6,501 bases of DNA from Burkholderiales bacterium (GTDB lineage Bacteria > Pseudomonadota > Gammaproteobacteria > Burkholderiales > Usitatibacteraceae): positions 1 through 6,501 of the forward strand of contig JAICTR010000176.1 in assembly GCA_025936275.1 (NCBI GenBank). Reading direction: 5' to 3'. The notes below the pieces were generated by a model that searched no databases, was not told the origin of the DNA, and worked only from the letters and a program-made list of their open reading frames with translations. Position numbers and translations under genes: made by a program. Positions 1-5,036 of the stretch are shown piece after piece (within the stretch, counting starts at the first letter, position 1; every line of letters starts with the position of its first letter).

Positions 1-738
1 ATCAAGGAAGGCACGCGTTTCGCGGTGCTCACCGACATCCTCGGCGACGAGGACCACCTCGGCGACATGGACTTCAAGGTGGCGGGCACCGACCGCGGCG
101 TGACCGCGCTGCAGATGGACATCAAGATCAACGGCATCACGCAGGAGATCATGAAGGTCGCGCTCGACCAGGCGAAGGAAGGCCGCATGCACATCCTGGG
201 CATCATGAAGCAGGCGGTGCCCGGCCCGCGCGAGGAGCTTTCCGAGCACGCGCCGCGCGTCATGAAGATGAAGATCAACCCGGACAAGATCCGCGAGGTG
301 ATCGGCAAGGGCGGGAGCGTCATCCAGGCGCTCACGCGCGAGACCGGCACCACCATCGACATCGAGGACGACGGCACCATTTCCATCGCCTGCCTGTCGG
401 AGGAAGCGGGCAAGGCGGCCATGGACCGCATCCGCCAGATCACCGCGGAGGTGGAAGTGGGCAAGGTGTACGAGGGCCCGGTGCTGCGCCTGCTCGACTT
501 CGGCGCGATCGTGCAGCTCCTGCCGGGCAAGGATGGCCTGCTGCACATCTCGCAGATCGCGCACGAGCGCGTGAACGCGGTGTCGGATTACCTCAAGGAA
601 GGCCAGGTCGTGAAGGTGAAAGTGCTCGAGGCCGACGACAAGGGCCGCGTGCGCCTGTCGCGCAAGGCGCTCCTCGATCCGCCGCAGAAGCGCGAGGAAA
701 CGCCGCCCCCGGCGCCGGCCGAATCGGCGCAGCAGTAA
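1..738 (+). CDS. pnp: Polyribonucleotide nucleotidyltransferase (PNPase), C-terminal part, 5' end outside window
   Basis: PNPase degrades RNA 3' to 5' phosphorolytically and is a core enzyme of mRNA turnover in the cytoplasm. The reading frame is open from base 1, so the true start lies upstream; 245 codons and a TAA stop are visible. Codons 12-34 carry the highly conserved end of the second RNase PH domain (DILGDEDHLGDMDFKVAGT), with the acidic residues that serve the active site. A KH domain follows, with the RNA-binding loop GKGG at codons 102-105, and then an S1 domain at about codons 153-222, including KDGLLHISQI. The tail after S1 is short, Pro/Glu/Ala-rich and ends in AESAQQ. No key residue appears to be missing. 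I see no hairpin terminator after the stop codon, so transcription could run on into the tRNA genes 43 bp downstream. Identity is near certain. Confidence 0.98.
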   Translation: MKEGTRFAVLTDILGDEDHLGDMDFKVAGTDRGVTALQMDIKINGITQEIMKVALDQAKEGRMHILGIMKQAVPGPREELSEHAPRVMKMKINPDKIREVIGKGGSVIQALTRETGTTIDIEDDGTISIACLSEEAGKAAMDRIRQITAEVEVGKVYEGPVLRLLDFGAIVQLLPGKDGLLHISQIAHERVNAVSDYLKEGQVVKVKVLEADDKGRVRLSRKALLDPPQKREETPPPAPAESAQQ

Positions 739-750
739 GCGCCGCGAGAG

Positions 751-758
751 GGTAAAAT
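751..758 (+). promoter_or_regulatory. Possible -10 box of the tRNA cluster
   Basis: The 43-bp gap between pnp and tRNA-Pro contains GGTAAAAT. TAAAAT (753-758) matches the sigma-70 -10 consensus at five of six positions and stands out in very GC-rich surroundings. It would place a transcription start near 765, giving a 17-nt leader before tRNA-Pro. No convincing -35 hexamer lies 16-18 bp upstream, where the pnp 3' end is, so this is an inference from one element only. Confidence 0.4.
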
Positions 759-781
759 TCACCCCGCGCGATGGCATCAAA

Positions 782-858
782 CGGGGTGTAGCGCAGTCTG
801 GTAGCGCACTTGCTTTGGGAGCAAGATGTCGGGGGTTCGAATCCCTCCACCCCGACCA
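782..858 (+). tRNA. tRNA-Pro (anticodon TGG)
   Basis: A complete 77-nt cloverleaf. The acceptor arms are CGGGGTG (782-788) and CACCCCG (848-854), the anticodon stem is CTTGC/GCAAG (809-813, 821-825), and the loop TTTGGGA puts TGG at 816-818. The T arm is GGGGG-TTCGAAT-CCCTC with one G-U pair. CCA is encoded at 856-858. The C1 acceptor start and A73 are typical of bacterial proline tRNA. It is the first of three tRNAs on one strand, 12 bp before tRNA-Arg, so they are probably co-transcribed and processed. Confidence 0.97.
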
Positions 859-870
859 GGATTCGAGAAG

Positions 871-947
871 GCGCCCGTAGCTCATCCGGATAGAGCACCG
901 GCCTTCTAAGCCGGGGGTAACAGGTTCGAATCCTGTCGGGCGCGCCA
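871..947 (+). tRNA. tRNA-Arg (anticodon TCT)
   Basis: A complete 77-nt cloverleaf. The acceptor arms are GCGCCCG (871-877) and CGGGCGC (937-943), the anticodon stem is CCGGC/GCCGG, and the loop CTTCTAA gives anticodon TCT at 905-907, which reads AGA and AGG codons. The T arm is ACAGG-TTCGAAT-CCTGT. G73 is followed by encoded CCA (945-947). In this GC-rich genome AGA/AGG codons are scarce, so this is probably a low-demand isoacceptor. A short T5 tract follows at 956-960 but no hairpin precedes it, so transcription probably continues to tRNA-His. Confidence 0.97.
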
Positions 948-985
948 GTTAGGTCTTTTTACGTTCGCCGGCGCTTGGCGACCAC

Positions 986-1062
986 GGTGGCTGTAGCTCA
1001 GCTGGTAGAGTCCCGGATTGTGATTCCGGTTGTCGTGGGTTCGAGTCCCATCAGCCACCCCA
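986..1062 (+). tRNA. tRNA-His (anticodon GTG)
   Basis: A complete histidine tRNA with the family hallmark: an encoded extra G at position -1 (986) opposite C73 (1059). The acceptor arms are GTGGCTG (987-993) and CAGCCAC (1052-1058), the anticodon stem is CCGGA/TCCGG, and the loop TTGTGAT gives GTG at 1020-1022. The T arm is GTGGG-TTCGAGT-CCCAT and CCA is encoded (1060-1062). The D stem GCTC/GAGT contains one G-U pair. It is the last tRNA of the cluster; a terminator hairpin begins 9 nt after the CCA end. Confidence 0.97.
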
Positions 1063-1070
1063 CATTCGAC

Positions 1071-1092
1071 GCCCTTCGCAAGAAGGGCTTTT
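1071..1092 (+). terminator. Rho-independent terminator of the tRNA cluster
   Basis: A perfect 7-bp stem, GCCCTTC (1071-1077) with GAAGGGC (1082-1088), is closed by the GNRA tetraloop GCAA and followed at once by TTTT (1089-1092). This is a compact, well-formed intrinsic terminator directly behind tRNA-His. It ends only 13 nt before the GTG of the next gene, so it also lies in any 5' leader of the dehydrogenase mRNA that starts in or before tRNA-His. Confidence 0.85.
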
Positions 1093-1105
1093 CATTGGAA
1101 CGGTC

Positions 1106-2182
1106 GTGAGCCGCTACGCGATCGCGGTCCTGCCCGGCGACGGCGTCGGACCCGAGGTGGTCGACGCCGCGCTGCCGCTGCTCGGGAAGCTCGCGCACGG
1201 CGCTTCCTTCAGCTTCGCCTTCGAGACGCATCCGGCCGGCGCGCTGCATTTCCGGGCGACCGGCGAGGCGCTTCCCGAAGCGACGCTCGCGGCCGCGCGC
1301 GACGCCGATGCGATCTTCTTCGGCGCCATGGGCTGGCCTTCGATCCGCTACGAGGACGGCACCGAGATCGCCCCGCAGCTCGACCTGCGCATCGCGCTCG
1401 ACCTGTATGCGGGCGTGCGGCCGGCGCGCGCCATCCCCGGCATTCCCGCCGCACTCAACGACGCGCGCGCCGCGGCCATCGATTTCGTCGTGGTGCGCGA
1501 GTCGACCGAGGGCCTCTTCGCTTCGCGCGGCCGCGGCGAGGTGCTCGCCGACCGCGAGGCCCGCGACACGTTGCTCATCACGCGTGCCGGAAGCGAGCGC
1601 GTGCACGATTTCGCCTTCCGCCTCGCCGCGCGCCGCAAGTCGCGCGGGCGTCCGGGCCGCGTCACCTGCGTCGACAAGGCGAACGTGTTCCGCTCGATGG
1701 CGTTCTTCCGCAAGGTGTTCGACGAGCGCGCGGCGCGCGCACCCGGCATCGTCGCCGACCATCGCTACGTCGATGCGGCGGCGCTCGAGCTGGTGCGCAA
1801 GCCCTGGGAGTTCGACGTGCTCGTCACCGAGAACATGTTCGGCGACATCCTCTCCGACGAGGCGGCCGCGCTGATCGGCGGCATGGGCGTCGCGCCCTCG
1901 GGAGACATCGGCGATCGCCACGGCCTCTTCCAGCCGTGCCACGGCTCCGCGCCCGACATCGCCGGCCAGGGCAAGGCGAACCCGGTGGCGGCGATCCTCT
2001 CGGCGGCGATGATGCTCGACTGGCTCGCGGAGCGCCACGGCGACGGTGCGCTCGCCCATGCCGCGGTGCGCCTCGAGCGTGCCGTGGACCGTGCCTTCGC
2101 CGCGGGGCGCCTGCGCCCCATCGAGCTGGGCGGCTCCGACGGCACGCAGGCCATCGCCGGCGCGATCGCGGCCGAGCTCTAG
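1106..2182 (+). CDS. Beta-decarboxylating dehydrogenase, isocitrate/isopropylmalate/tartrate class
   Basis: 358 residues, the usual length for this class, which oxidises a 2-hydroxy acid with NAD(P) and often decarboxylates the product. Family motifs appear in order. They are the N-terminal strand with GDGVGPEV (11-18), substrate-binding Arg95 and Arg105 in the LDLR...YAGVRPAR region, Arg131-Glu135 in RESTEG, and Lys191 in VDKANVF. Next come metal-ligand Asp247 and Asp251 in the FGDILSDEAA block and the nucleotide loop HGSAPDIAG (279-287) with Asn292. Asp284 after HGSAP is usual for NAD rather than NADP enzymes. The conserved catalytic Tyr after the REXTEG motif is Phe138 here. The GTG start gives the expected N-terminal strand, with a weak GGAA five bases upstream. 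No leuC/leuD or other pathway gene is adjacent, so leucine synthesis is not supported; a tartrate/malate-type or other acid substrate is equally possible. Family assignment is sure, substrate is not. Confidence 0.93.
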   Translation: MSRYAIAVLPGDGVGPEVVDAALPLLGKLAHGASFSFAFETHPAGALHFRATGEALPEATLAAARDADAIFFGAMGWPSIRYEDGTEIAPQLDLRIALDLYAGVRPARAIPGIPAALNDARAAAIDFVVVRESTEGLFASRGRGEVLADREARDTLLITRAGSERVHDFAFRLAARRKSRGRPGRVTCVDKANVFRSMAFFRKVFDERAARAPGIVADHRYVDAAALELVRKPWEFDVLVTENMFGDILSDEAAALIGGMGVAPSGDIGDRHGLFQPCHGSAPDIAGQGKANPVAAILSAAMMLDWLAERHGDGALAHAAVRLERAVDRAFAAGRLRPIELGGSDGTQAIAGAIAAEL

Positions 2183-2198
2183 CCGATTTGCCGGGGCG

Positions 2199-2645
2199 CT
2201 AAGCCTTGCGCCGCAACAGCCGCTGCTGCTCGCGCTGCCACTCGCGATCCTTCTCGGCGTCGCGCTTGTCGTGCTGCTTCTTGCCCTTCGCGAGCCCGAT
2301 CGCGAGCTTCACGCGTCCCTGGGTGTAGTGCAGGTCGAGCGGCACCAGCGTGTAGCCGCGCTGCTCCACCTTGCCGATCAGGCGGCGGATCTCCTCGGCG
2401 TTGAGGAGCAGCTTCCTCGAGCGCGTGGGATCGGGCCGCACGTGGGTCGAGGCGGTGGGAAGCGGGCTCACGTGCATGCCGATCACGAACGGCTCGGCCG
2501 ACTTGAGCACCACGTACGCTTCCTTGATCTGCGCGCGTCCGGCGCGGATCGCCTTCACCTCCCAGCCCTCGAGCACGAGCCCGGCCTCGTAGCGCTCCTC
2601 GATGAAGTAGTCGTGGAACGCCTTCTTGTTGTCGACGATGGACAT
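2199..2645 (-). CDS. smpB: SsrA (tmRNA)-binding protein SmpB
   Basis: SmpB binds tmRNA and delivers it to ribosomes stalled on broken mRNAs (trans-translation). At 148 residues it has the normal length. The N-terminal beta-barrel core is highly recognisable: NKKAFHDYFIEERYEAG (6-22), LEGWEVKAIRAGR (25-37) and the MHVSP stretch. The central LVPLDLHYTQGRVKLAIGLAKGKKQHDKR segment (100-128) and the basic C-terminal tail, which enters the mRNA channel, are intact. The ATG (2645-2643) yields the standard N-terminus. The stop lies 16 bp from the stop of the convergent dehydrogenase gene, with no visible hairpin between them. It is divergent from ratA across 59 bp. The -10-like box TAAACT lies six bases before the ATG, and no Shine-Dalgarno sequence fits between, so translation may be leaderless. 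Confidence 0.98.
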   Translation of the reverse strand: MSIVDNKKAFHDYFIEERYEAGLVLEGWEVKAIRAGRAQIKEAYVVLKSAEPFVIGMHVSPLPTASTHVRPDPTRSRKLLLNAEEIRRLIGKVEQRGYTLVPLDLHYTQGRVKLAIGLAKGKKQHDKRDAEKDREWQREQQRLLRRKA

Positions 2646-2704
2646 GGGCCTAGTTTACCGGCCCCGCGCCCGCCGACCCGCGCATCGCCGGTAGAATCCG
2701 ACGC
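2646..2704. promoter_or_regulatory. Divergent smpB / ratA promoter region with near-leaderless -10 boxes
   Basis: The 59-bp gap between the two start codons holds TAAACT on the - strand (2657-2652) and TAGAAT on the + strand (2692-2697). Each is preceded by GG, as in the box before the tRNA cluster. With standard spacing the smpB start site falls on the A of its ATG (2645) and the ratA start site at about 2704, one base before its ATG. No recognisable -35 hexamer sits at the right distance for either. The -10 boxes are visible in the sequence; promoter function is inferred. Confidence 0.5.
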
Positions 2705-3160
2705 ATGGCCACCGTCCGCAAATCGGTGATCGTCGACCGGCCGGCGCGCGCGATGTTCGACCTCGTGGACGACGTCGAGAGCTATCCGCAGTTCCTTCCC
2801 TGGTGCGCCGGGACGCGCGTCTACGAGCGCACCGGCGAGCTCACCGTTGCGCGACTGGACATCGACTACCACGGCCTCGCGACTCACATCGCGACGCGCA
2901 ATCGCAAGCACGCGCCCGAGCGCATGTCGCTCGACTTCGTCGAGGGGCCCTTCGAGCGCTTCAAGGGGCACTGGCGCTTCGTCCCCCTCGGCGAGCAAGG
3001 CTGCCGCGTCGAGCTCGCCCTCGACTACGCGTTCTCGAGCGTGGCCTTCGAGGCGGTGCTGGGGCCGGTGTTCGGCCACATCGTCGAGACGCTGGTCGAG
3101 CGGTTCGTGGAGCGAGCGGAGTCGCTGCCGCGCGCCACGCCGCCCGGAAGCCGCGCGTGA
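2705..3160 (+). CDS. ratA: RatA/Coq10-type START-domain (SRPBCC) protein
   Basis: 151 residues, matching the RatA (E. coli YfjG)/Coq10 family of single-domain START-like proteins with a hydrophobic cavity. The family signature ESYPQFLPWC is at 25-34, and the second conserved block, with EGPFERFKGHWRF, is at 80-92. The C-terminal helix (about 120-140) closes the fold. In E. coli the protein was reported to interfere with ribosomal subunit joining. Eukaryotic Coq10 homologues bind ubiquinone, and the true bacterial role is still debated. The gene is divergent from smpB and overlaps rnfH by three bases, which is the conserved smpB / ratA-rnfH arrangement. No Shine-Dalgarno sequence precedes the ATG; a TAGAAT box ends seven bases before it. 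The tail after residue 141 is Pro/Arg-rich and probably disordered. Confidence 0.93.
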   Translation: MATVRKSVIVDRPARAMFDLVDDVESYPQFLPWCAGTRVYERTGELTVARLDIDYHGLATHIATRNRKHAPERMSLDFVEGPFERFKGHWRFVPLGEQGCRVELALDYAFSSVAFEAVLGPVFGHIVETLVERFVERAESLPRATPPGSRA

Positions 3161-3462
3161 GCCTGCGCGTCACGGTGGCGATCGCCTCGCCCGACGCGCA
3201 GCACCTGATCGAGCTCGAGCTCGCCGACGGGAGCCGCGTCGCGGACGCGCTCGCGGCGCCCGCGGTGCGCGAGCGGCTCGCGCAGTGCGACGGGGGCACG
3301 CCGCTCGCGCTCGGCATCTGGTCGAAGCGTTGCACTGGCGAGTCGCTGCTTCGCGACGGCGATCGCGTCGAGGTCTACCGCGCGCTGGTCGCCGACGCGA
3401 AGGCGCTGCGCCGTGCGCGGGCGCGGCTCAAGCCTCCGGGTCGATCTCGAAGCGGGCGCTGA
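3157..3462 (+). CDS. rnfH: RnfH family protein (RatB/YfjF, ubiquitin-like fold)
   Basis: 101 residues from a GTG whose last two bases form part of the ratA TGA (GTGA overlap), with GGAAG six bases upstream as ribosome-binding site. This start gives the typical first strand SLRVTVAIASPDAQHLIELEL. Family landmarks are LGIWSKRC (52-59), the diagnostic LRDGDRVEVYRALVADAKALRR (65-86), and a basic Arg-rich tail. RnfH proteins have a beta-grasp fold; the name comes from linkage to Rnf electron-transport genes in some bacteria, and no biochemical role is established. Translational coupling with ratA is likely. The last 35 bp overlap the 3' end of the opposing gene. Confidence 0.92.
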   Translation: MSLRVTVAIASPDAQHLIELELADGSRVADALAAPAVRERLAQCDGGTPLALGIWSKRCTGESLLRDGDRVEVYRALVADAKALRRARARLKPPGRSRSGR

Positions 3463-5035
3463 TCCAGTCCGCGCCCTTGCCCGTGATGCGGTTCAGGGAC
3501 ACCCGATAGCGCTCGCCATCGACGCGCAGGCGAAAGCGGCTGCCGGCGCGGAAGTCGGCGAGCGGAAGCAGCAGCGCGTCGCCGCGCCCGCCGGGATCCT
3601 CGCCGGGGAGGAACACCGCCGGCACGTCCGAGGGTCCTTCCGGCGCGAGGTCCACCGGAATCGGCCGGTAGCCGAGCACCTCGACGCCGATCAGCACCTC
3701 GCCGCGCCCGCGGCTCGGCTGCTTGCGCACGACGCTGCCCACGATCCATCCGCCGGTCTCGTGGTTGCGCAGTGCCACGATGCCGTTGAGGAGCGTGCGC
3801 TCGGCGGTGGCGCGATCGACGAGCAGGCCGTAGCCGCGCGCGCTCAGGTCCTGCACGCGCCAGCGCTCGACTTCGGGATCGGCCGCGGGCGCTTCGACCT
3901 TGGCCCCCGCGAGCTGCGGGTCGTCGGCGAGCACCGAGAGCCCGTCGGGCGAGATCTCGATCATCTGCATGCTGGAGACAGCGGTGGCCGGCGCGTCCGC
4001 AGGCGGCGTGGCATCGGGCGCCTCGCGCAGCTTGCGCATGACGCGCTCGATGCCGCTCGCCACATCCACCTCGCGGTCCTCGAAAACCGTGCGCGGCTCG
4101 AGGCGGCTTTCGCCGCCGGCGATGATCGAGCGATGCAGCTTCTCGAGGACGGCGAGGAGCGCCGCGTGCTCCTCGATCGGGAACACCGCGCCGGCGCCGC
4201 ATTCGGCGTGCAGGCGCCCATGGCGAAGCTCCGCCTGCATCGCCTCGATCTGCGCGCCGAGCGCATCGGCGCGAAGGAAGCGCGGATTCGCGCCCGGCGC
4301 GCGCCGGGCGATCGGCTGCATGCCCGATTCGGACGCGAGGTCGACGGCGAGGAAATGGTGCCCCGCGAGCTCCGCCCTCTCGAGCTGGTACTCGCCGCAC
4401 CATGCGGCGAGCCAGCCGTCGGCGATTTCCATCTGCATCTTCGAGAGCGTGCCGGTATTGAGCATCTCGAAGAGGAGCGCCCGCAGGTAGAGCGACTCGA
4501 CCGTCGGGCGGAAGCCCGGCTCGGAAGGATGCAGCTGCACCGGAGAGCGCGCGAAGCCGTCCGCCTCGGCGAGCGAGTAGAGCGCGTGGAGCTGCTTCCA
4601 CGGCGTGCCGCGCCCCGGCTCGCCGAGCAATCCGCCCCATTTCACGAAGCCATGGATCGCGTGCACCGCGAGCGCGGTCGCGTGGACCACGCGCTCCTCG
4701 CCGTCGGCGCGGCGCGCCCACGCCGCGCGGTTGCGCAGGTGCCGCTGCAGCCCGTTCGCCATCTCGAGCCAGGTGCGCTGCACGTTGAGCGCGAAATCGC
4801 GATCCAGCTCGGAGCCGCCGAACGGCTGGCGCAGGAACTCGAGCTGGCCGTAGAGCAGCAGGGACTGGAAATGGTCCTCGACGATGCCGAGGCGCTCCAG
4901 GCGCTCGACGGTGAAGGGCGGGGCATCGCGGCCGAGCTCGCGAACCGCGGCGAGGAACACCGCCCGCGCCCCCGCATCGCGCACGCTTCCGAGCTCGAGC
5001 ACCCGCTCGAGCTCGATGCCGGACGCATCGCTCAT
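3428..5035 (-). CDS. Uncharacterised protein with degenerate PilZ-like C-terminal segment
   Basis: 535 residues with no signal peptide and no membrane segment, so probably cytoplasmic. Residues 1-330 look mostly alpha-helical. The best-formed blocks are 78-105 (DRDFALNVQRTWLEMANG...), 145-165 (PWKQLHALYSLAEADGFA), 178-215 (VESLYLRALLFEMLNTG...) and VDLASE (231-236). I recall a similar layout in betaproteobacterial proteins usually labelled hypothetical or PilZ. A linker rich in Ala/Pro/Asp (338-352) follows. Residues 390-460 resemble a PilZ-type barrel, with DLSARG (396-401) fitting the (D/N)xSxxG motif and the strand VLIGVEVLG (447-455). The usual RxxxR about 20-30 residues before that motif is absent, so c-di-GMP binding is doubtful. 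The ATG follows the FimV-like stop after one base (TGA-C-ATG), so the two are translationally coupled. The gene's 3' end overlaps rnfH. That the gene is real is well supported; the function is inferred. Confidence 0.8.
   Translation of the reverse strand: MSDASGIELERVLELGSVRDAGARAVFLAAVRELGRDAPPFTVERLERLGIVEDHFQSLLLYGQLEFLRQPFGGSELDRDFALNVQRTWLEMANGLQRHLRNRAAWARRADGEERVVHATALAVHAIHGFVKWGGLLGEPGRGTPWKQLHALYSLAEADGFARSPVQLHPSEPGFRPTVESLYLRALLFEMLNTGTLSKMQMEIADGWLAAWCGEYQLERAELAGHHFLAVDLASESGMQPIARRAPGANPRFLRADALGAQIEAMQAELRHGRLHAECGAGAVFPIEEHAALLAVLEKLHRSIIAGGESRLEPRTVFEDREVDVASGIERVMRKLREAPDATPPADAPATAVSSMQMIEISPDGLSVLADDPQLAGAKVEAPAADPEVERWRVQDLSARGYGLLVDRATAERTLLNGIVALRNHETGGWIVGSVVRKQPSRGRGEVLIGVEVLGYRPIPVDLAPEGPSDVPAVFLPGEDPGGRGDALLLPLADFRAGSRFRLRVDGERYRVSLNRITGKGADWISARFEIDPEA
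4291..4310. repeat. Perfect 20-bp GC palindrome inside the PilZ-like gene
   Basis: Bases 4291-4310 equal their own reverse complement exactly, centred between 4300 and 4301, and all are G or C. They lie in the coding region for the PIARRAPGANP stretch (residues 241-251) of the - strand gene. As the arms meet without a loop, an mRNA hairpin would have to open the central pairs. Confidence 0.6.
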
Positions 5036-5036
5036 G

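Noticed and set aside
593..898. - strand open frame of 101 codons containing VEGFEPPTSCSQSKCATRLRY
   Set aside because: This is the well-known spurious peptide made by translating the reverse strand of a tRNA-Pro gene; the frame also runs over the pnp end and the start of tRNA-Arg.
951..985. T5 tract after tRNA-Arg (956-960) considered as a terminator, with a small GC inverted repeat behind it
   Set aside because: No stem precedes the T-run, and the CGCC/GGCG repeat (966-980) lies after it with a stem of only 4 bp. More likely it is a processing spacer between co-transcribed tRNAs.
998..2059. - strand open frame of 353 codons beginning opposite the dehydrogenase
   Set aside because: It ends inside the antisense strand of tRNA-His (GLEPTTTGITIRDSTS, another classic false peptide) and has no family motifs. 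It mirrors a clearly conserved + strand enzyme, so it results from high GC at third codon positions.
1106..2182. Considered calling the dehydrogenase leuB
   Set aside because: The IPMDH signature RELTGGIYF is replaced by RESTEGLFA, and no leuA/C/D genes are nearby, so the specific name is not justified.
2183..2198. Searched the 16-bp gap between the convergent dehydrogenase and smpB genes for a shared bidirectional terminator
   Set aside because: No inverted repeat followed by a T-run is present on either strand.
1030..2202. + strand open frame of 390 codons overlapping tRNA-His and the dehydrogenase
   Set aside because: It starts within the tRNA (SWVRVPSATP is a typical tRNA-derived false peptide) and is extremely Arg-rich, the signature of an out-of-frame GC-rich gene.
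2705..3462. Considered ratA-rnfH (RatA/RatB) as a toxin-antitoxin module
   Set aside because: RatB/RnfH is not an established antitoxin and both are conserved core genes next to smpB; the arrangement is ordinary.
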